A model generated the notes under the pieces. That model saw only the letters and a list, made by a program, of their open reading frames with translations. It did not search any database and had not been told where the DNA came from. Source: Proteus columbae (GTDB lineage Bacteria; Pseudomonadota; Gammaproteobacteria; Enterobacterales; Enterobacteriaceae). From it: 64,000 nt of DNA. Positions within the stretch are counted from its first letter, which is position 1. Every line of letters begins with the position of its first letter. Made by a program: the position numbers and the translations under genes. Location of the stretch: positions 3,472,001 to 3,536,000 of the forward strand of contig NZ_CP043925.1 in NCBI RefSeq assembly GCF_009914335.1, in the 5' to 3' direction. Below, one piece after another: positions 36,949 to 48,005 of the stretch.

Positions 36949-37977
36949 ATGGCACACATTGTAACTCATAATCACCCCACCAGAGAAGTCTGGTTAACAC
37001 AACTCGCGCAGGCAATCAGTGATCCTGTTGAATTACTCCAACTTTTAGCGTTGGAACATCACGCTGATCTCCAAAAAGGGGCTCAGGCGCGACGGCTTTT
37101 TCCGCTACGGGTTCCCCGTGAATTCGTTGCACGCATGAAAAAAGGCGATCCTAACGATCCATTACTTTTACAAGTATTAACTGCAAATGCTGAATTTACC
37201 ATAACACCGGGATTTTCTACGGATCCGTTAGATGAGCAACAAAATGCGGTGCCAGGTTTATTACATAAATATCAGAATCGTGCATTGCTTCTGGTCAAAG
37301 GTGGTTGCGCTGTCAATTGCCGCTACTGTTTTCGTCGTCATTTTCCTTACGAAGATAACAAAGGAAACAAAGCGAATTGGCAAAAAGCAATTGAGTATAT
37401 CAAAAATAACTCAAAACTCGATGAAATCATCTTCTCAGGGGGAGATCCCCTTATGGCGAAAGATGATGAGCTTGATTGGTTGATAACACAATTAGAGGCT
37501 ATTCCTCATCTTAAGCGCTTACGTATCCACTCTCGCTTACCTGTGGTTATCCCTGCACGTATTACTGACACGCTATGCAAACGCCTACAACAATCACGTT
37601 TGCAAAATATCATGGTATTGCACATCAATCACGCCAATGAGATTGATGACGCATTGAGAGAAGCTTGTTCAAAGCTAAAAAATGCCAATGTCACTTTATT
37701 GAATCAAGGTGTGTTATTACGAGGTGTCAATGACAGTGCTGAAGTCCTTGCGGATTTAAGTCGCGCACTATTTGATGCCGGCGTTATGCCGTATTACTTA
37801 CATGTTCTAGATAAAGTGCAAGGTGCTGCTCACTTTATGGTGCCAGACAGTGAAGCAAGAGAGATCATGAAAGCACTAATGAGCTTAGTTTCAGGTTATA
37901 TGGTACCTAAACTCACGCGTGAAATTGGTGGTGAACCTAGTAAGACGTTGTTAGATCTTGGGTTACGCCAGCAATAA
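36949..37977 (+). CDS. epmB: EpmB, lysine 2,3-aminomutase for EF-P modification
   Basis: Radical SAM enzyme that turns (S)-alpha-lysine into (R)-beta-lysine, later attached to EF-P lysine 34 by EpmA. The 342-residue protein has the cluster motif CAVNCRYCFRRHFPY, the SAM-binding IFSGGDPL and a PLP site region near the C-terminus (GEPSKTLLDLG at the end). The start MAHIVTHN matches E. coli EpmB; there is no good ribosome site in the short divergent spacer. EpmA is not in the window. Confidence 0.97.
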   Translation: MAHIVTHNHPTREVWLTQLAQAISDPVELLQLLALEHHADLQKGAQARRLFPLRVPREFVARMKKGDPNDPLLLQVLTANAEFTITPGFSTDPLDEQQNAVPGLLHKYQNRALLLVKGGCAVNCRYCFRRHFPYEDNKGNKANWQKAIEYIKNNSKLDEIIFSGGDPLMAKDDELDWLITQLEAIPHLKRLRIHSRLPVVIPARITDTLCKRLQQSRLQNIMVLHINHANEIDDALREACSKLKNANVTLLNQGVLLRGVNDSAEVLADLSRALFDAGVMPYYLHVLDKVQGAAHFMVPDSEAREIMKALMSLVSGYMVPKLTREIGGEPSKTLLDLGLRQQ

Positions 37978-37994
37978 TCCATATCACAAAAACA

Positions 37995-38041
37995 AAAAAG
38001 CTGTAGCTCAATTCAAATAGATGAAGTGACTACAGCTTTTT
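37995..38041. terminator. Bidirectional terminator between epmB and yjeI
   Basis: AAAAAGCTGTAG (37995-38006) and CTACAGCTTTTT (38030-38041) form a perfect 12-base stem with a 23-base loop between two convergent genes. Confidence 0.85.
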
Positions 38042-38083
38042 ATCTATTAGCAGACTAATAAATAGTGAATAAATAAAATGCCC

Positions 38084-38428
38084 TTATTGGCATTTATAAA
38101 CTTGTCCACTCATTTTGCTATCTAATGGTGCAAAGCTATCAACAAAGCTACCTGCGCCAGTACCAACGTTAAAAATAACGTTACCACCCATTGCGGCTGC
38201 TTTATTACGTAGATCGTTAGCAGCGCCTCGCAGTGATTGGCTTTCAGTACGGGAACCTGATAACCAGTTATTTTGAACACCTGTCACTGTTCCTAGTAAT
38301 TGGCATTCACTGCCTGGTTGCGTATCAGTGATTTGTACCTGTGAGCCAGCAGTGCTTAATGTGTTTGTTGCAGAACAGCCTGCTAGTAACAACGCGGCTG
38401 CAGCTCCCAATAACAATTTAATTCGCAT
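38084..38428 (-). CDS. yjeI: DUF4156 lipoprotein YjeI
   Basis: Small envelope lipoprotein of 114 residues. The N-terminus is a lipoprotein signal with lipobox LLAGC, cysteine at about residue 18. The mature part holds the DUF4156 pattern GSECQLLGTVTG, RGAANDLRNKAAAMGGNVI and the ending GQVYKC. Position next to epmB matches E. coli yjeI. Function unknown. An inverted repeat TGACAA-N9-TTGTCA (38463-38483) upstream might be a regulator site. Confidence 0.9.
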   Translation of the reverse strand: MRIKLLLGAAAALLLAGCSATNTLSTAGSQVQITDTQPGSECQLLGTVTGVQNNWLSGSRTESQSLRGAANDLRNKAAAMGGNVIFNVGTGAGSFVDSFAPLDSKMSGQVYKCQ

Positions 38429-38752
38429 GATCCCCTCATTTATTTGAGTGTCCGTTTAGTAATGACAACAATATACCTTGTCATCTCTCTTATGCGCAAA
38501 AATAAATCATCATCACTATCTCACATTAGCCAATAGCCTTAAGATATTATTTTCGCTTCAAACTTATTTTAACGTACAAATTCGGCTTTGAGATAGACAA
38601 AGCAATAATGCCCCTATTCTACACCGCTTTTATGCTTTTAAAACGATCTGACCTATTTTCAACCTACACAGTGCGAGAACGAACACATAATTTGTTTATT
38701 TTTTAACATCTTCAGACAGCAAATCGCTATCTGAAGATAATATTGACCTAAA
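38429..38752. other. Intergenic region between yjeI and the antiporter gene
   Basis: No gene seen. It holds the yjeI promoter and an imperfect hairpin (TCTTCAGACAG/CTATCTGAAGA, about 38709-38737) just past the antiporter stop; without a following T-run on the minus strand it is not a clear terminator. Confidence 0.35.
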
Positions 38753-40384
38753 TTAACTCAAATGATGATTCAGTGCTTCTTCTTTTAAATCTAATTCATG
38801 GCGTAAACGATGAAAAATATGTTCGCTAATATGACGTGATTTACGTAACTGCTGTAATGTATCGCGCTCTATTTTTAATGCACTGCGAGACAACTGACGC
38901 TCCATGCTAAACAAGCGTTTCAGATCAAGCGCCCCTTCTTGCACACTGTCTTCACTATCAAGACGACGGCTATAAATTTCTAATAAATGTGAACCTGCCT
39001 CATTGCGTAGTGACATCTCATCAAGATCTTCACAAGGTTGGTTCATTAGCTCATTAATATGCGCAATCGCCGCTTCGTTTAACGCCAAACGCGTACGAAT
39101 TTCATCATTTTCATAAGGTAAATCTTCTGATAGCCCTTTAGTTAAAATCGGTAATGCAATTGTGGCTATCAATAATGAACAGAGAATAACGCCCATGGAA
39201 ATAAAGATGGCGAGATCTCGTGTTGGGAAAGGTGAACCATCTGTCATTAATAAAGGAAGGGTTAAGATACCTGCTAGTGTAATTGCACCCCGTACTCCTG
39301 CGGTTGCCATAATGGCCATTAAGCGCAGATCATGACGAGATAAACGTTTATTAGGAGAACGGAATACCGTCAGCGACATCGATACCCATACCCACGAAAA
39401 ACGCAGTACAGCAAGTCCGATTGTAATAACGATAATATAACCTACAACTGCCCAAGGATTAGTTGCACCCGCCGATTGCGTCACTTCAGGTAAAATTTTC
39501 CACATTGCAGGAAGTTGTTCACCTAATAGAATAAAAATCATGCCATTAAGTGCAACCTGAACCGTATCCCAAACCGCTTTACTTTGCATACGTGTCGCTG
39601 CTTGCATACGACCCACGATTTTTTCGTAGTGCATTGCAATACCAGCAACAACCGCCGCTAAGATCCCAGATACATGGAAATGCTCCGCTAATAAATAAGC
39701 AATAAATGGCATCAATAAGCTGATCAAGATTTGGATAGCTGGATCTTCACCAGTACGTTTAACCAAAAACTGATTTAATCGCCCAATCACGCCAGCCACA
39801 ATCAAACCAATAGCAGCACCACCTAAAGCAACTAATAAAAATTGCCCCGTTGCTGAAGCAATAGAAAAAGAACCTGTTAATGCTGCTGCGACCGCAAAAC
39901 TAAAACAGACTAAGCCTGTAGCGTCATTGAGTAACGACTCGCCTTCTAAAATATGTGTCATACGTGAAGGAAGTGGCGAATTGACGGTCATTGCAGACAC
40001 AGAAACAGGATCGGTTGGCGATAAAATCGCGGCTAATGCAAAAGCAATCGCAAGCGAAATAGAAGGAATAAGCCAATGAATAAAAAAGCCCATCCCAATT
40101 ACAGTAACAACAACTAAACCGATCGCTAACGACATAATGGGTTTAATCTCTTGGAACAACGCCTCTTTGGGAATACGCCAACCATCTAAAAACAGCAATG
40201 GAGGAATAAAGAGGAACAAGAAAAGATGTGGATCAAACGCCACTTCAAAGCCAAAGATCGACAAACATGCGCCAACCGCAATTTGGATCAATGGCAAAGG
40301 AATTTTTTCTGACAGTAATCGTGAGATAAACACACTCACAATCACGGCAAAAAGAAAGATAAGTACAATTGCGACGACAGACAT
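38753..40384 (-). CDS. CPA1 family Na+/H+ antiporter (YjcE-like)
   Basis: Inner-membrane cation/proton antiporter of 543 residues with about 12 helices and a long hydrophilic C-terminal tail (from about residue 400) of alpha-helical character. Hallmarks include FIPPLLFLDGWRIP in the early helices, the transport-site LSPTDPVSVSA, GESLLNDATGLV and GVRGAITLAG. ATG 40384 has GGGG eight bases upstream; a GTG at 40393 overlaps it. In E. coli groL is adjacent to yjeI; here this gene lies between, so it was inserted or retained differently. Confidence 0.88.
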   Translation of the reverse strand: MSVVAIVLIFLFAVIVSVFISRLLSEKIPLPLIQIAVGACLSIFGFEVAFDPHLFLFLFIPPLLFLDGWRIPKEALFQEIKPIMSLAIGLVVVTVIGMGFFIHWLIPSISLAIAFALAAILSPTDPVSVSAMTVNSPLPSRMTHILEGESLLNDATGLVCFSFAVAAALTGSFSIASATGQFLLVALGGAAIGLIVAGVIGRLNQFLVKRTGEDPAIQILISLLMPFIAYLLAEHFHVSGILAAVVAGIAMHYEKIVGRMQAATRMQSKAVWDTVQVALNGMIFILLGEQLPAMWKILPEVTQSAGATNPWAVVGYIIVITIGLAVLRFSWVWVSMSLTVFRSPNKRLSRHDLRLMAIMATAGVRGAITLAGILTLPLLMTDGSPFPTRDLAIFISMGVILCSLLIATIALPILTKGLSEDLPYENDEIRTRLALNEAAIAHINELMNQPCEDLDEMSLRNEAGSHLLEIYSRRLDSEDSVQEGALDLKRLFSMERQLSRSALKIERDTLQQLRKSRHISEHIFHRLRHELDLKEEALNHHLS

Positions 40385-40393
40385 GGTGAGCAC

Positions 40394-40690
40394 CCCAATT
40401 TATTTAATATTTTTTAAGCGGTGCAGTAAAAACGATCTGTTGCCTAATTGTAAAGAAATAAGTTGTTTCTAATTATATATAAAATGAATTATCTGATAAT
40501 TCTGAAATAAAACGGCATAAAAAGAGCGTAATTGGCAGTCCAACTATTGGGGGGGAACTTCATATAAGAGGTTGTTTTGTGCATTAAAGGCATAGTATGT
40601 GATTTATGTTAACAAATAACCCCCTAAAAAGGGGTTGTTATGTGTATCAATGAAATAATGCGATTTTCAAATCTCGATTGTATTTAGACA
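40394..40690. other. Intergenic region between the antiporter gene and groEL
   Basis: No gene seen. It holds the promoter region of the antiporter, a run of seven G residues (40549-40555) and a small GC stem AACCCC/GGGGTT (about 40618-40636). The groEL terminator closes it. Confidence 0.35.
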
Positions 40691-40694
40691 TAAA

Positions 40695-40720
40695 AAAACC
40701 CGAGCCTAAGCTCGGGTTTT
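40695..40720 (-). terminator. Intrinsic terminator after groEL
   Basis: AAAACCCGAGC and GCTCGGGTTTT form an 11-base stem with a CTAA loop; on the minus strand it is followed by a run of seven T. Confidence 0.9.
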
Positions 40721-40745
40721 CTCTGTAAAACGGTAAGCTGATGAA

Positions 40746-42419
<1,674 letters not shown>

Positions 42420-42444
42420 TTAAGAAGATCTTAAAAGAGAAAAA

Positions 42445-42738
42445 TTATTCTTCTACAATTGCTAAAATGTCGCTTTCAGACATGATAAGCACGTCTTCGT
42501 TATCAATTTTTTCTGTTTTAACGCCATAACCGTCGTTAAAAATTACGATATCGCCAACTTTAACATCCAGCGGCTTAACGTCGCCGTTTTCCATAATACG
42601 GCCTTGACCTACGGCTAAAATTTCGCCACGAGTTGATTTACCCGCCGCAGTGCCAGTCAGTACGATACCGCCTGCTGATTTAGCTTCGACTTCTTTACGT
42701 TTAACAATAACACGGTCATGTAATGGACGAATCTTCAT
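42445..42738 (-). CDS. groES: Co-chaperonin GroES
   Basis: 97-residue co-chaperonin that caps GroEL. The start [14 protein letters not shown] at 42738 is preceded by GGAG; the reading frame continues open upstream but without homology, so the longer version is rejected. The mobile loop (residues about 16-32, [14 protein letters not shown]) and the conserved end are normal. Confidence 0.98.
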   Translation of the reverse strand: MKIRPLHDRVIVKRKEVEAKSAGGIVLTGTAAGKSTRGEILAVGQGRIMENGDVKPLDVKVGDIVIFNDGYGVKTEKIDNEDVLIMSESDILAIVEE

Positions 42739-42819
42739 TAATAGTGCTCCTATAAAAAAGTCCATATCAGGATTAAGGTTGATACCAGTGCCCAAGATGA
42801 ACCAGTACCATGACGATAC

Positions 42820-42854
42820 AGGTGGGGGCATCCAGTAAAACTTCAAGGGGAGAA
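42820..42854 (-). promoter_or_regulatory. Sigma-32 heat-shock promoter of groESL
   Basis: On the minus strand TTCTCCCCTTGAA (-35) is followed after 13-14 bases by CCCCCACCT (-10), close to the sigma-32 consensus (CCCTTGAA-N13-17-CCCCAT). It lies about 80 bases before groES. Confidence 0.85.
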
Positions 42855-42907
42855 GTGTGATTTTTTTTCAAATTTTCCCCATTTCAGTTGATTATGCTTT
42901 GGGCTAA

Positions 42908-43414
42908 TTATTTTTTGTCAGAAAAATGGTCGTTATCCTGATCTTCCGTCTTATTATTCAGTTGGTTACTCGGTGAATCCTCTTTACGCTGAAACTCGCC
43001 TTCGAAGGTTGTTCCATTCTGATTAGAAGAAAATCCACTTTGACCATGACCTGCTGAATAAATTTGAATTCGAGAGATCAGTTTCGTCACTAATAGCGCT
43101 TGCAATGGTGGTAATAACAACAGCAAGCCCAAGAAATCTGTAAAAAAGCCTGGGATTAACAGTAAAATACCTGCCAGTATTAATGAAACGCTTTTCACCA
43201 TTTCTGCTGCTGGCACTTCACCCACTGCAAGTTTTTGTTGCATTGAAGCAATATTTTTTACGCCCTGATTTTTTACCAGTGAGACACCAACACAAGAAGT
43301 CAACACCACAAGGAATAGTGTTGTAAGAACGCCAATAGAAGATGCCACATTGACGAAAATAACGGCTTCTATATAGATAAGAAGGCAGATAACAATTAAT
43401 GGGAGCCAACGCAC
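42908..43414 (-). CDS. fxsA: FxsA family membrane protein
   Basis: 168-residue inner-membrane protein with four hydrophobic segments in its first 120 residues and a polar C-terminal tail. The N-terminus RWLPLIVICLLIYIEAVIFV and the motif GALLLIPGF-like LLLIPGFFTDFLGLLLLLPP match FxsA, which in E. coli counters phage T7 exclusion by the F plasmid. It sits between groES and aspA as in E. coli. The cellular role is unclear. Confidence 0.9.
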   Translation of the reverse strand: MRWLPLIVICLLIYIEAVIFVNVASSIGVLTTLFLVVLTSCVGVSLVKNQGVKNIASMQQKLAVGEVPAAEMVKSVSLILAGILLLIPGFFTDFLGLLLLLPPLQALLVTKLISRIQIYSAGHGQSGFSSNQNGTTFEGEFQRKEDSPSNQLNNKTEDQDNDHFSDKK

Positions 43415-43788
43415 TTGGTTCTCCTTTTTATAAAAAAAGATTCATATTATTAATAGAAAGGAGTGTGAACTACATCTAAGGTGATGGTTTACGAACTCGC
43501 TTTTTCTTAGTTTATCTACATAATAATGGGGAGCCTAACACTCCTTTTCAAGGGGCGTTAAAAAGAGAAGTAGAACTGTAAAATCCATGAGATAGATCAC
43601 AAAAAGAAAATATTTAGAGGTTATTTACGTATAAAGTGATCCAGCTTAAAGGTATTTGTTCACAACCCGAATATGATCGTGTCAGTACCAAGCAAAACGG
43701 TAAGTTATATTACATTATTAACCGTTAACGATATATTTTATTAACAAGCGCATAACTAGACAGTTAAAATTTTAATAAGAAGGTTCTC
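43415..43788. other. Regulatory region between fxsA and aspA
   Basis: Divergent promoter region of about 370 bases, no gene. A CRP-like site is listed separately. AAGAAGG before ATG 43789 is the aspA ribosome site. Confidence 0.4.
43586..43601 (+). promoter_or_regulatory. CRP-like site upstream of aspA
   Basis: CATGA-GATAGA-TCACA keeps the right half of the CRP palindrome and three of five bases of the left half (TGTGA-N6-TCACA), about 190 bases before the aspA start. E. coli aspA is known to be under CRP and FNR control. Confidence 0.45.
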
Positions 43789-45213
43789 ATGTCAAATAAA
43801 ACTCGTATCGAAGAAGACCTGTTAGGTAAAAGAGAAGTTCCTGCTGATGCTTACTACGGCGTCCACACTTTACGTGCAATTGAAAACTTCTACATCAGTG
43901 ATCGTACCATCAATGATGTTCCAGAATTCATCCGCGGTATGGTAATGGTGAAAAAAGCTGCTGCATTAGCAAACAAAGAGCTTCACACTATTCCTCGTGA
44001 AATCGCTGATACGATTATCAAAGCCTGTGACGTAGTATTAGAAACAGGTAAACACATGGATCAATTCCCAGTTGATGTATTCCAAGGCGGTGCAGGTACT
44101 TCATTAAATATGAATACCAATGAAGTTATCGCAAACATCGGTCTGGAATTAATGGGCCATCAAAAAGGTGAATACCAATACCTGAACCCAAATGACCACG
44201 TCAATAAGAGCCAATCAACAAACGACGCTTATCCTTGTGGTTTCCGTGTAGCGGTTTATAACTCTATTATCAAATTAACAGAATCTATCGAACTGCTGAA
44301 AGCTGGTTTTGATAGAAAAGCAGTTGAGTTCAAAGACATCCTGAAAATGGGTCGTACTCAATTACAAGACGCTGTACCAATGACTTTAGGTCAAGAATTC
44401 CACGCTTTCTCTGTACTGATGAAAGAAGAAATCAAAAACCTGAAACGCACTGCTGAGTTACTGTTAGAAATGAACTTAGGTGCAACAGCTATCGGTACTG
44501 GTCTGAATACAGCACCTGGTTACCAAGAACTGTCTGTTAAAAAATTAGCAGAAGTAACTGGTTTAGCCTGTGTTCCAGCAGAAGACTTAATTGAAGCAAC
44601 TTCTGACTGTGGTGCTTATGTAATGGTTCACGGCGCATTAAAACGCTTAGCTGTAAAAATGTCTAAAATCTGTAATGACTTACGTTTACTGTCCTCTGGT
44701 CCTCGTGCAGGTCTGAAAGAAATCAATCTTCCAGAACTACAAGCAGGTTCTTCAATCATGCCAGCTAAAGTAAACCCAGTAATTCCAGAAGTTGTAAACC
44801 AAGCTTGCTTTAAAGTTATCGGTAATGACACTTGTGTCACTATGGCAGCTGAAGCTGGTCAATTACAATTAAACGTAATGGAACCTGCAATTGGTCAAGC
44901 AATGTTCGAATCAATCTCTCTATTAAGCAACGCTTGCCGTAACTTAGTAGAAAAATGTGTTGATGGTATCACTGCGAACAAAGAAATCTGTGAACACTTC
45001 GTATTTAACTCAATCGGTATCGTTACTTATCTGAACCCATTCATTGGTCACCATAACGGCGACATCGTTGGTAAGATTTGTGCAGAAACAGGTAAGAGTG
45101 TACGTGAAGTTGTTCTAGAACGTGGTTTATTAACCGAAGAACAACTGGATGATATCTTCTCTGTTGAGAACTTAAAAAACCCGGCTTACAAAGCAAAACG
45201 CTTTGATGATTAA
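43789..45213 (+). CDS. aspA: Aspartate ammonia-lyase AspA
   Basis: Converts L-aspartate to fumarate and ammonia, feeding fumarate respiration. The 474-residue protein carries the fumarase/aspartase superfamily signature [11 protein letters not shown] (with the catalytic serine loop) and the substrate-binding [17 protein letters not shown] and NDAYP. It lies upstream of dcuA on the same strand; the two are separated by a terminator, so aspA is also transcribed alone. Confidence 0.98.
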   Translation: MSNKTRIEEDLLGKREVPADAYYGVHTLRAIENFYISDRTINDVPEFIRGMVMVKKAAALANKELHTIPREIADTIIKACDVVLETGKHMDQFPVDVFQGGAGTSLNMNTNEVIANIGLELMGHQKGEYQYLNPNDHVNKSQSTNDAYPCGFRVAVYNSIIKLTESIELLKAGFDRKAVEFKDILKMGRTQLQDAVPMTLGQEFHAFSVLMKEEIKNLKRTAELLLEMNLGATAIGTGLNTAPGYQELSVKKLAEVTGLACVPAEDLIEATSDCGAYVMVHGALKRLAVKMSKICNDLRLLSSGPRAGLKEINLPELQAGSSIMPAKVNPVIPEVVNQACFKVIGNDTCVTMAAEAGQLQLNVMEPAIGQAMFESISLLSNACRNLVEKCVDGITANKEICEHFVFNSIGIVTYLNPFIGHHNGDIVGKICAETGKSVREVVLERGLLTEEQLDDIFSVENLKNPAYKAKRFDD

Positions 45214-45269
45214 TAATTATGTTTCATAACATAACCATGTTAAACATAAGAATGAGCTCTTAAAAATAC

Positions 45270-45303
45270 AAGGCACGGACTCTTTAAGGGACGTGCCTTT
45301 TTA
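45270..45303 (+). terminator. Intrinsic terminator after aspA
   Basis: AAGGCACG (45270-45277) and CGTGCCTT (45292-45299) form a stem followed by a T-run, between aspA and dcuA. Confidence 0.8.
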
Positions 45304-45371
45304 CTTGATTGTAAAAACAAAAATTTAACTTATCTTTCTCATTTTTTTAATTATCTCAAGGAGTAAACGCT

Positions 45372-46697
45372 ATGTTAGCCGTAGAATTGATTATCGTTCT
45401 GCTGGCCATTTTCCTCGGTGCGAGACTTGGGGGAATTGGTATCGGGTTTGCCGGTGGTTTAGGGGTTTTAGTTTTAGCTGCTATCGGTGTTAAACCTGGT
45501 TCAATCCCTTTTGATGTTATCTCCATCATTATGGCTGTTATTGCCGCAATCTCTGCGATGCAGGTTGCTGGTGGTTTGGATTATCTTGTTGGCCAAACTG
45601 AAAAACTGTTAAGACGCAATCCAAAATACATCACAATTCTTGCGCCTATTGTGACTTATTTCTTAACTCTATTTGCAGGTACAGGGAACATCTCTTTAGC
45701 AACACTGCCAGTTATCGCTGAAGTTGCAAAAGAACAAGGCATCAAACCTTGCCGTCCTTTATCAACCGGTGTTGTTGCAGCTCAAATCGGTATTACTGCA
45801 TCTCCTATCTCTGCGGCTGTTGTTTACATGGCTTCTGTCATGGAAAACCCAGCAATGGTGGGTGAAGGTAACACTGTAAGTTATATCACTCTGCTGTCTA
45901 TCTTATTACCAGCAACTTTCCTTGCTATCATTCTGATGTCATTTATCGTGTCTTGGGTATTTAACTCAAAACTGTCTGATGATGCTGTCTATCGTGAGCG
46001 TTTAGAGCAAGGTCTGGTTGAATTACGTGGTAGCCAAGAACGTAGAGAAACATTACCAGGTGCTAAATCATCTGTAATGCTGTTCCTACTGGGTGTTCTG
46101 TGTGTTGTAACTTATGCAATTATCAACAGCCCAAGCTTAGGTATTGTCAAAACTCCACTGATGAATACGACTAACGCTATTCTTATCATCATGCTGAGTG
46201 TTGCAACACTGATCACTGTCTTCTGTAAAGTGAAAACTGACAACATCCTAAACTCAAGTACCTTTAAAGCTGGTATGAGTGCATGTATCTGTATTCTGGG
46301 TGTTGCATGGTTAGGTGATACTTTCGTTTCAAGTAACATCGATTGGATCAAACTGACTGCGGGTGACTTAATCACTGGCCATCCTTGGTTATTAGCAGTT
46401 ATCTTCTTCTTCTGTTCTGCTCTGTTATATTCTCAAGCAGCAACAGCGAAAGCGTTAATGCCAATGGCTTTAGCATTAGGTGTAACTCCATTAACTGCAA
46501 TTGCTTCTTTCTCTGCGGTTTCTGGTCTGTTCATTCTGCCAACTTACCCAACATTGGTTGCAGCAGTTCAAATGGATGACACAGGTACAACTCGTATCGG
46601 TAAATTAGTCTTCAACCACCCATTCTTTATCCCAGGTACTATTGGTGTGGTATTAGCTGTCGGATTTGGTTTCCTCTTCGGCGGTATGATTTTGTAG
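45372..46697 (+). CDS. dcuA: Anaerobic C4-dicarboxylate transporter DcuA
   Basis: 441-residue inner-membrane exchanger for aspartate, fumarate, malate and succinate. About ten hydrophobic helices; N-terminus LAVELIIVLLAIFLGARLGG and the helix motif LFAGTGNISLATLPVIAEVA are characteristic. With AspA it imports aspartate and exports succinate in anaerobic respiration. AAGGAG precedes the ATG. It ends at a terminator. Confidence 0.97.
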   Translation: MLAVELIIVLLAIFLGARLGGIGIGFAGGLGVLVLAAIGVKPGSIPFDVISIIMAVIAAISAMQVAGGLDYLVGQTEKLLRRNPKYITILAPIVTYFLTLFAGTGNISLATLPVIAEVAKEQGIKPCRPLSTGVVAAQIGITASPISAAVVYMASVMENPAMVGEGNTVSYITLLSILLPATFLAIILMSFIVSWVFNSKLSDDAVYRERLEQGLVELRGSQERRETLPGAKSSVMLFLLGVLCVVTYAIINSPSLGIVKTPLMNTTNAILIIMLSVATLITVFCKVKTDNILNSSTFKAGMSACICILGVAWLGDTFVSSNIDWIKLTAGDLITGHPWLLAVIFFFCSALLYSQAATAKALMPMALALGVTPLTAIASFSAVSGLFILPTYPTLVAAVQMDDTGTTRIGKLVFNHPFFIPGTIGVVLAVGFGFLFGGMIL

Positions 46698-46761
46698 TTT
46701 GAAGTAAAAAATTAAAACATTGCAAAAAAGTGCTTAGCACTTAAAAGAAATAAAAAATAAG

Positions 46762-46793
46762 AAAATACCCTGTCGGCCAAGATGGGGTATTTT
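46762..46793 (+). terminator. Intrinsic terminator after dcuA
   Basis: AAAATACCC and GGGTATTTT pair around a 14-base loop, followed by CATTTTA, 64 bases past dcuA. Confidence 0.7.
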
Positions 46794-46882
46794 CATTTTA
46801 GCTTATCGCTCCTCGCTTTCATTTTTAGCTAAAGTCTGCTAATTATGATGTTCTCGCGACAACGTGATTTAAGGAGATTTCC

Positions 46883-47455
46883 GTGCAACGTGAAGCGTTA
46901 TTAGACCACGTACTTATCCAATTAGAGCAATATGGCTTAGCTGCAACCTTACCTGAGCTTCTTCAAGATTCGGGTATCAACGAATCTGATCTTCACCCTT
47001 TCTGGCCTGATAGAGATGCATTGATTTTTGATTGTCTTCGCCACCATGGACAGCAAATTGACATTTGGCAACGCCAAGTAATGTTAGATGAAGAGCTCTC
47101 TATCGAACAAAAACTACTGGCACGTTACGATCAACTCGCTATGCGTTTAGAAAAAAACCGATTCCCAGGTTGTTTATTTGTTGCTGCTTGTAGCGCATAT
47201 CCTGATGAGCACTCTCAAATCCACCAATTAAGCCAACGCCAAAAACAAAGCTCATTTGATTACTCTAGAACGCTACTACGCGAGCTTGATATCGAAGACA
47301 GTGAATTAGTTGCCAAACAGATGGAACTCATCTTAGAAGGCTGTCTAAGTCGTTTAATGGTGAATCATCATGCTGATGATATTATTACAGCAAAATTATT
47401 GGCAGAAGATATTCTTAAGATTGCTCAATGCCGAAAAAATGGTGCATTAAGTTAG
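46883..47455 (+). CDS. yjdC: TetR-like transcriptional regulator YjdC
   Basis: 190-residue TetR-like regulator: N-terminal helix-turn-helix-like part (about 1-50, ending DLHPFWPDRDALIFDCL) and a helical C-terminal ligand-binding domain with NRFPGCLFVAAC and MELILEGCLSRLMV. Close match in layout to E. coli YjdC, also beside the dcuA region and pheU; here cutA and dsbD, which lie between in E. coli, are missing. GTG start with AAGGAG six bases upstream. Target genes unknown. Confidence 0.88.
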   Translation: MQREALLDHVLIQLEQYGLAATLPELLQDSGINESDLHPFWPDRDALIFDCLRHHGQQIDIWQRQVMLDEELSIEQKLLARYDQLAMRLEKNRFPGCLFVAACSAYPDEHSQIHQLSQRQKQSSFDYSRTLLRELDIEDSELVAKQMELILEGCLSRLMVNHHADDIITAKLLAEDILKIAQCRKNGALS

Positions 47456-47550
47456 TTGTAAGCGTTAGAAAACGAGAAAAATGATCTGTTTTTTTGTTTG
47501 TACTCAATTTCTATCTGTAGAGTAGCAAAAAACAAATTTAATCATCAAAA

Positions 47551-47570
47551 AAAGAGAAGGTTTTCTCTTT
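47551..47570 (+). terminator. Possible terminator after yjdC
   Basis: AAAGAGAA and TTCTCTTT form an eight-base stem with a GGTT loop, about 100 bases past the yjdC stop; the T-run is short. Confidence 0.45.
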
Positions 47571-47711
47571 GATATGCAAAAAAGTGAATATCTTTACTGA
47601 TTGTTATTTAAGCATTTTTTGCTAAAAAAACGCTTATGATGAAAATTTAAACTCGAATAGAGTAAAAAGAAAGCAAACAAACTTATTTTTGCATTTTTTA
47701 TTAAAAAGACG

Positions 47712-47745
47712 TTGACGCATCACGCTGAATACGGTTTAATGCGCC
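47712..47745 (+). promoter_or_regulatory. Promoter of tRNA-Phe
   Basis: TTGACG and TTTAAT are spaced by exactly 17 bases, followed by the GC-rich discriminator GCGCC typical of growth-rate-controlled stable RNA promoters. Start of transcription is expected just before the tRNA. Confidence 0.8.
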
Positions 47746-47751
47746 TCGTTA

Positions 47752-47827
47752 GCCCGAATAGCTCAGTCGGTAGAGCAGGGGATTGAAAATCCCCGTGTCC
47801 TTGGTTCGATTCCGAGTTCGGGCACCA
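47752..47827 (+). tRNA. pheU: tRNA-Phe (GAA anticodon)
   Basis: A 76-base cloverleaf: acceptor GCCCGAA pairs with TTCGGGC, D-loop AGCTCAGTCGGTAGAGCA, anticodon stem GGGGA-TTGAAAA-TCCCC with GAA, T-loop GGTTCGATTCC, and encoded CCA end. In E. coli pheU lies beside yjdC as well, and pheU is a frequent island integration site. No second copy of its 3' end was seen in the window. Confidence 0.98.
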
Positions 47828-47834
47828 TCTTTAG

Positions 47835-47861
47835 AAAAACCAGCCTTAGGGCTGGTTTTTT
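47835..47861 (+). terminator. Intrinsic terminator after tRNA-Phe
   Basis: AAAAACCAGCC and GGCTGGTTTTT form an 11-base stem with a TTAG loop and a terminal T-run, directly after the tRNA. Confidence 0.93.
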
Positions 47862-48005
47862 GCTTTCTACTCTTCATAATTTTCAATATCTCTTTTCAAA
47901 CGAGACAATCCCTTTATTGCATTATGACTTTTCTTGTTCTCTTAAAATATTATTTCTAATGCAGCCTTATTATATGAACAAGACTGCATAATATTAAAAA
48001 TAGAA

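Noticed and set aside
40549..40555. Run of seven G as a phase-variation tract
   Set aside because: It lies in noncoding DNA about 165 bases before the antiporter start with no sign of being inside a promoter spacer.
42739..42846. Extended N-terminus of GroES
   Set aside because: The frame stays open upstream, but the extension has no homology and it would cover the groESL heat-shock promoter.
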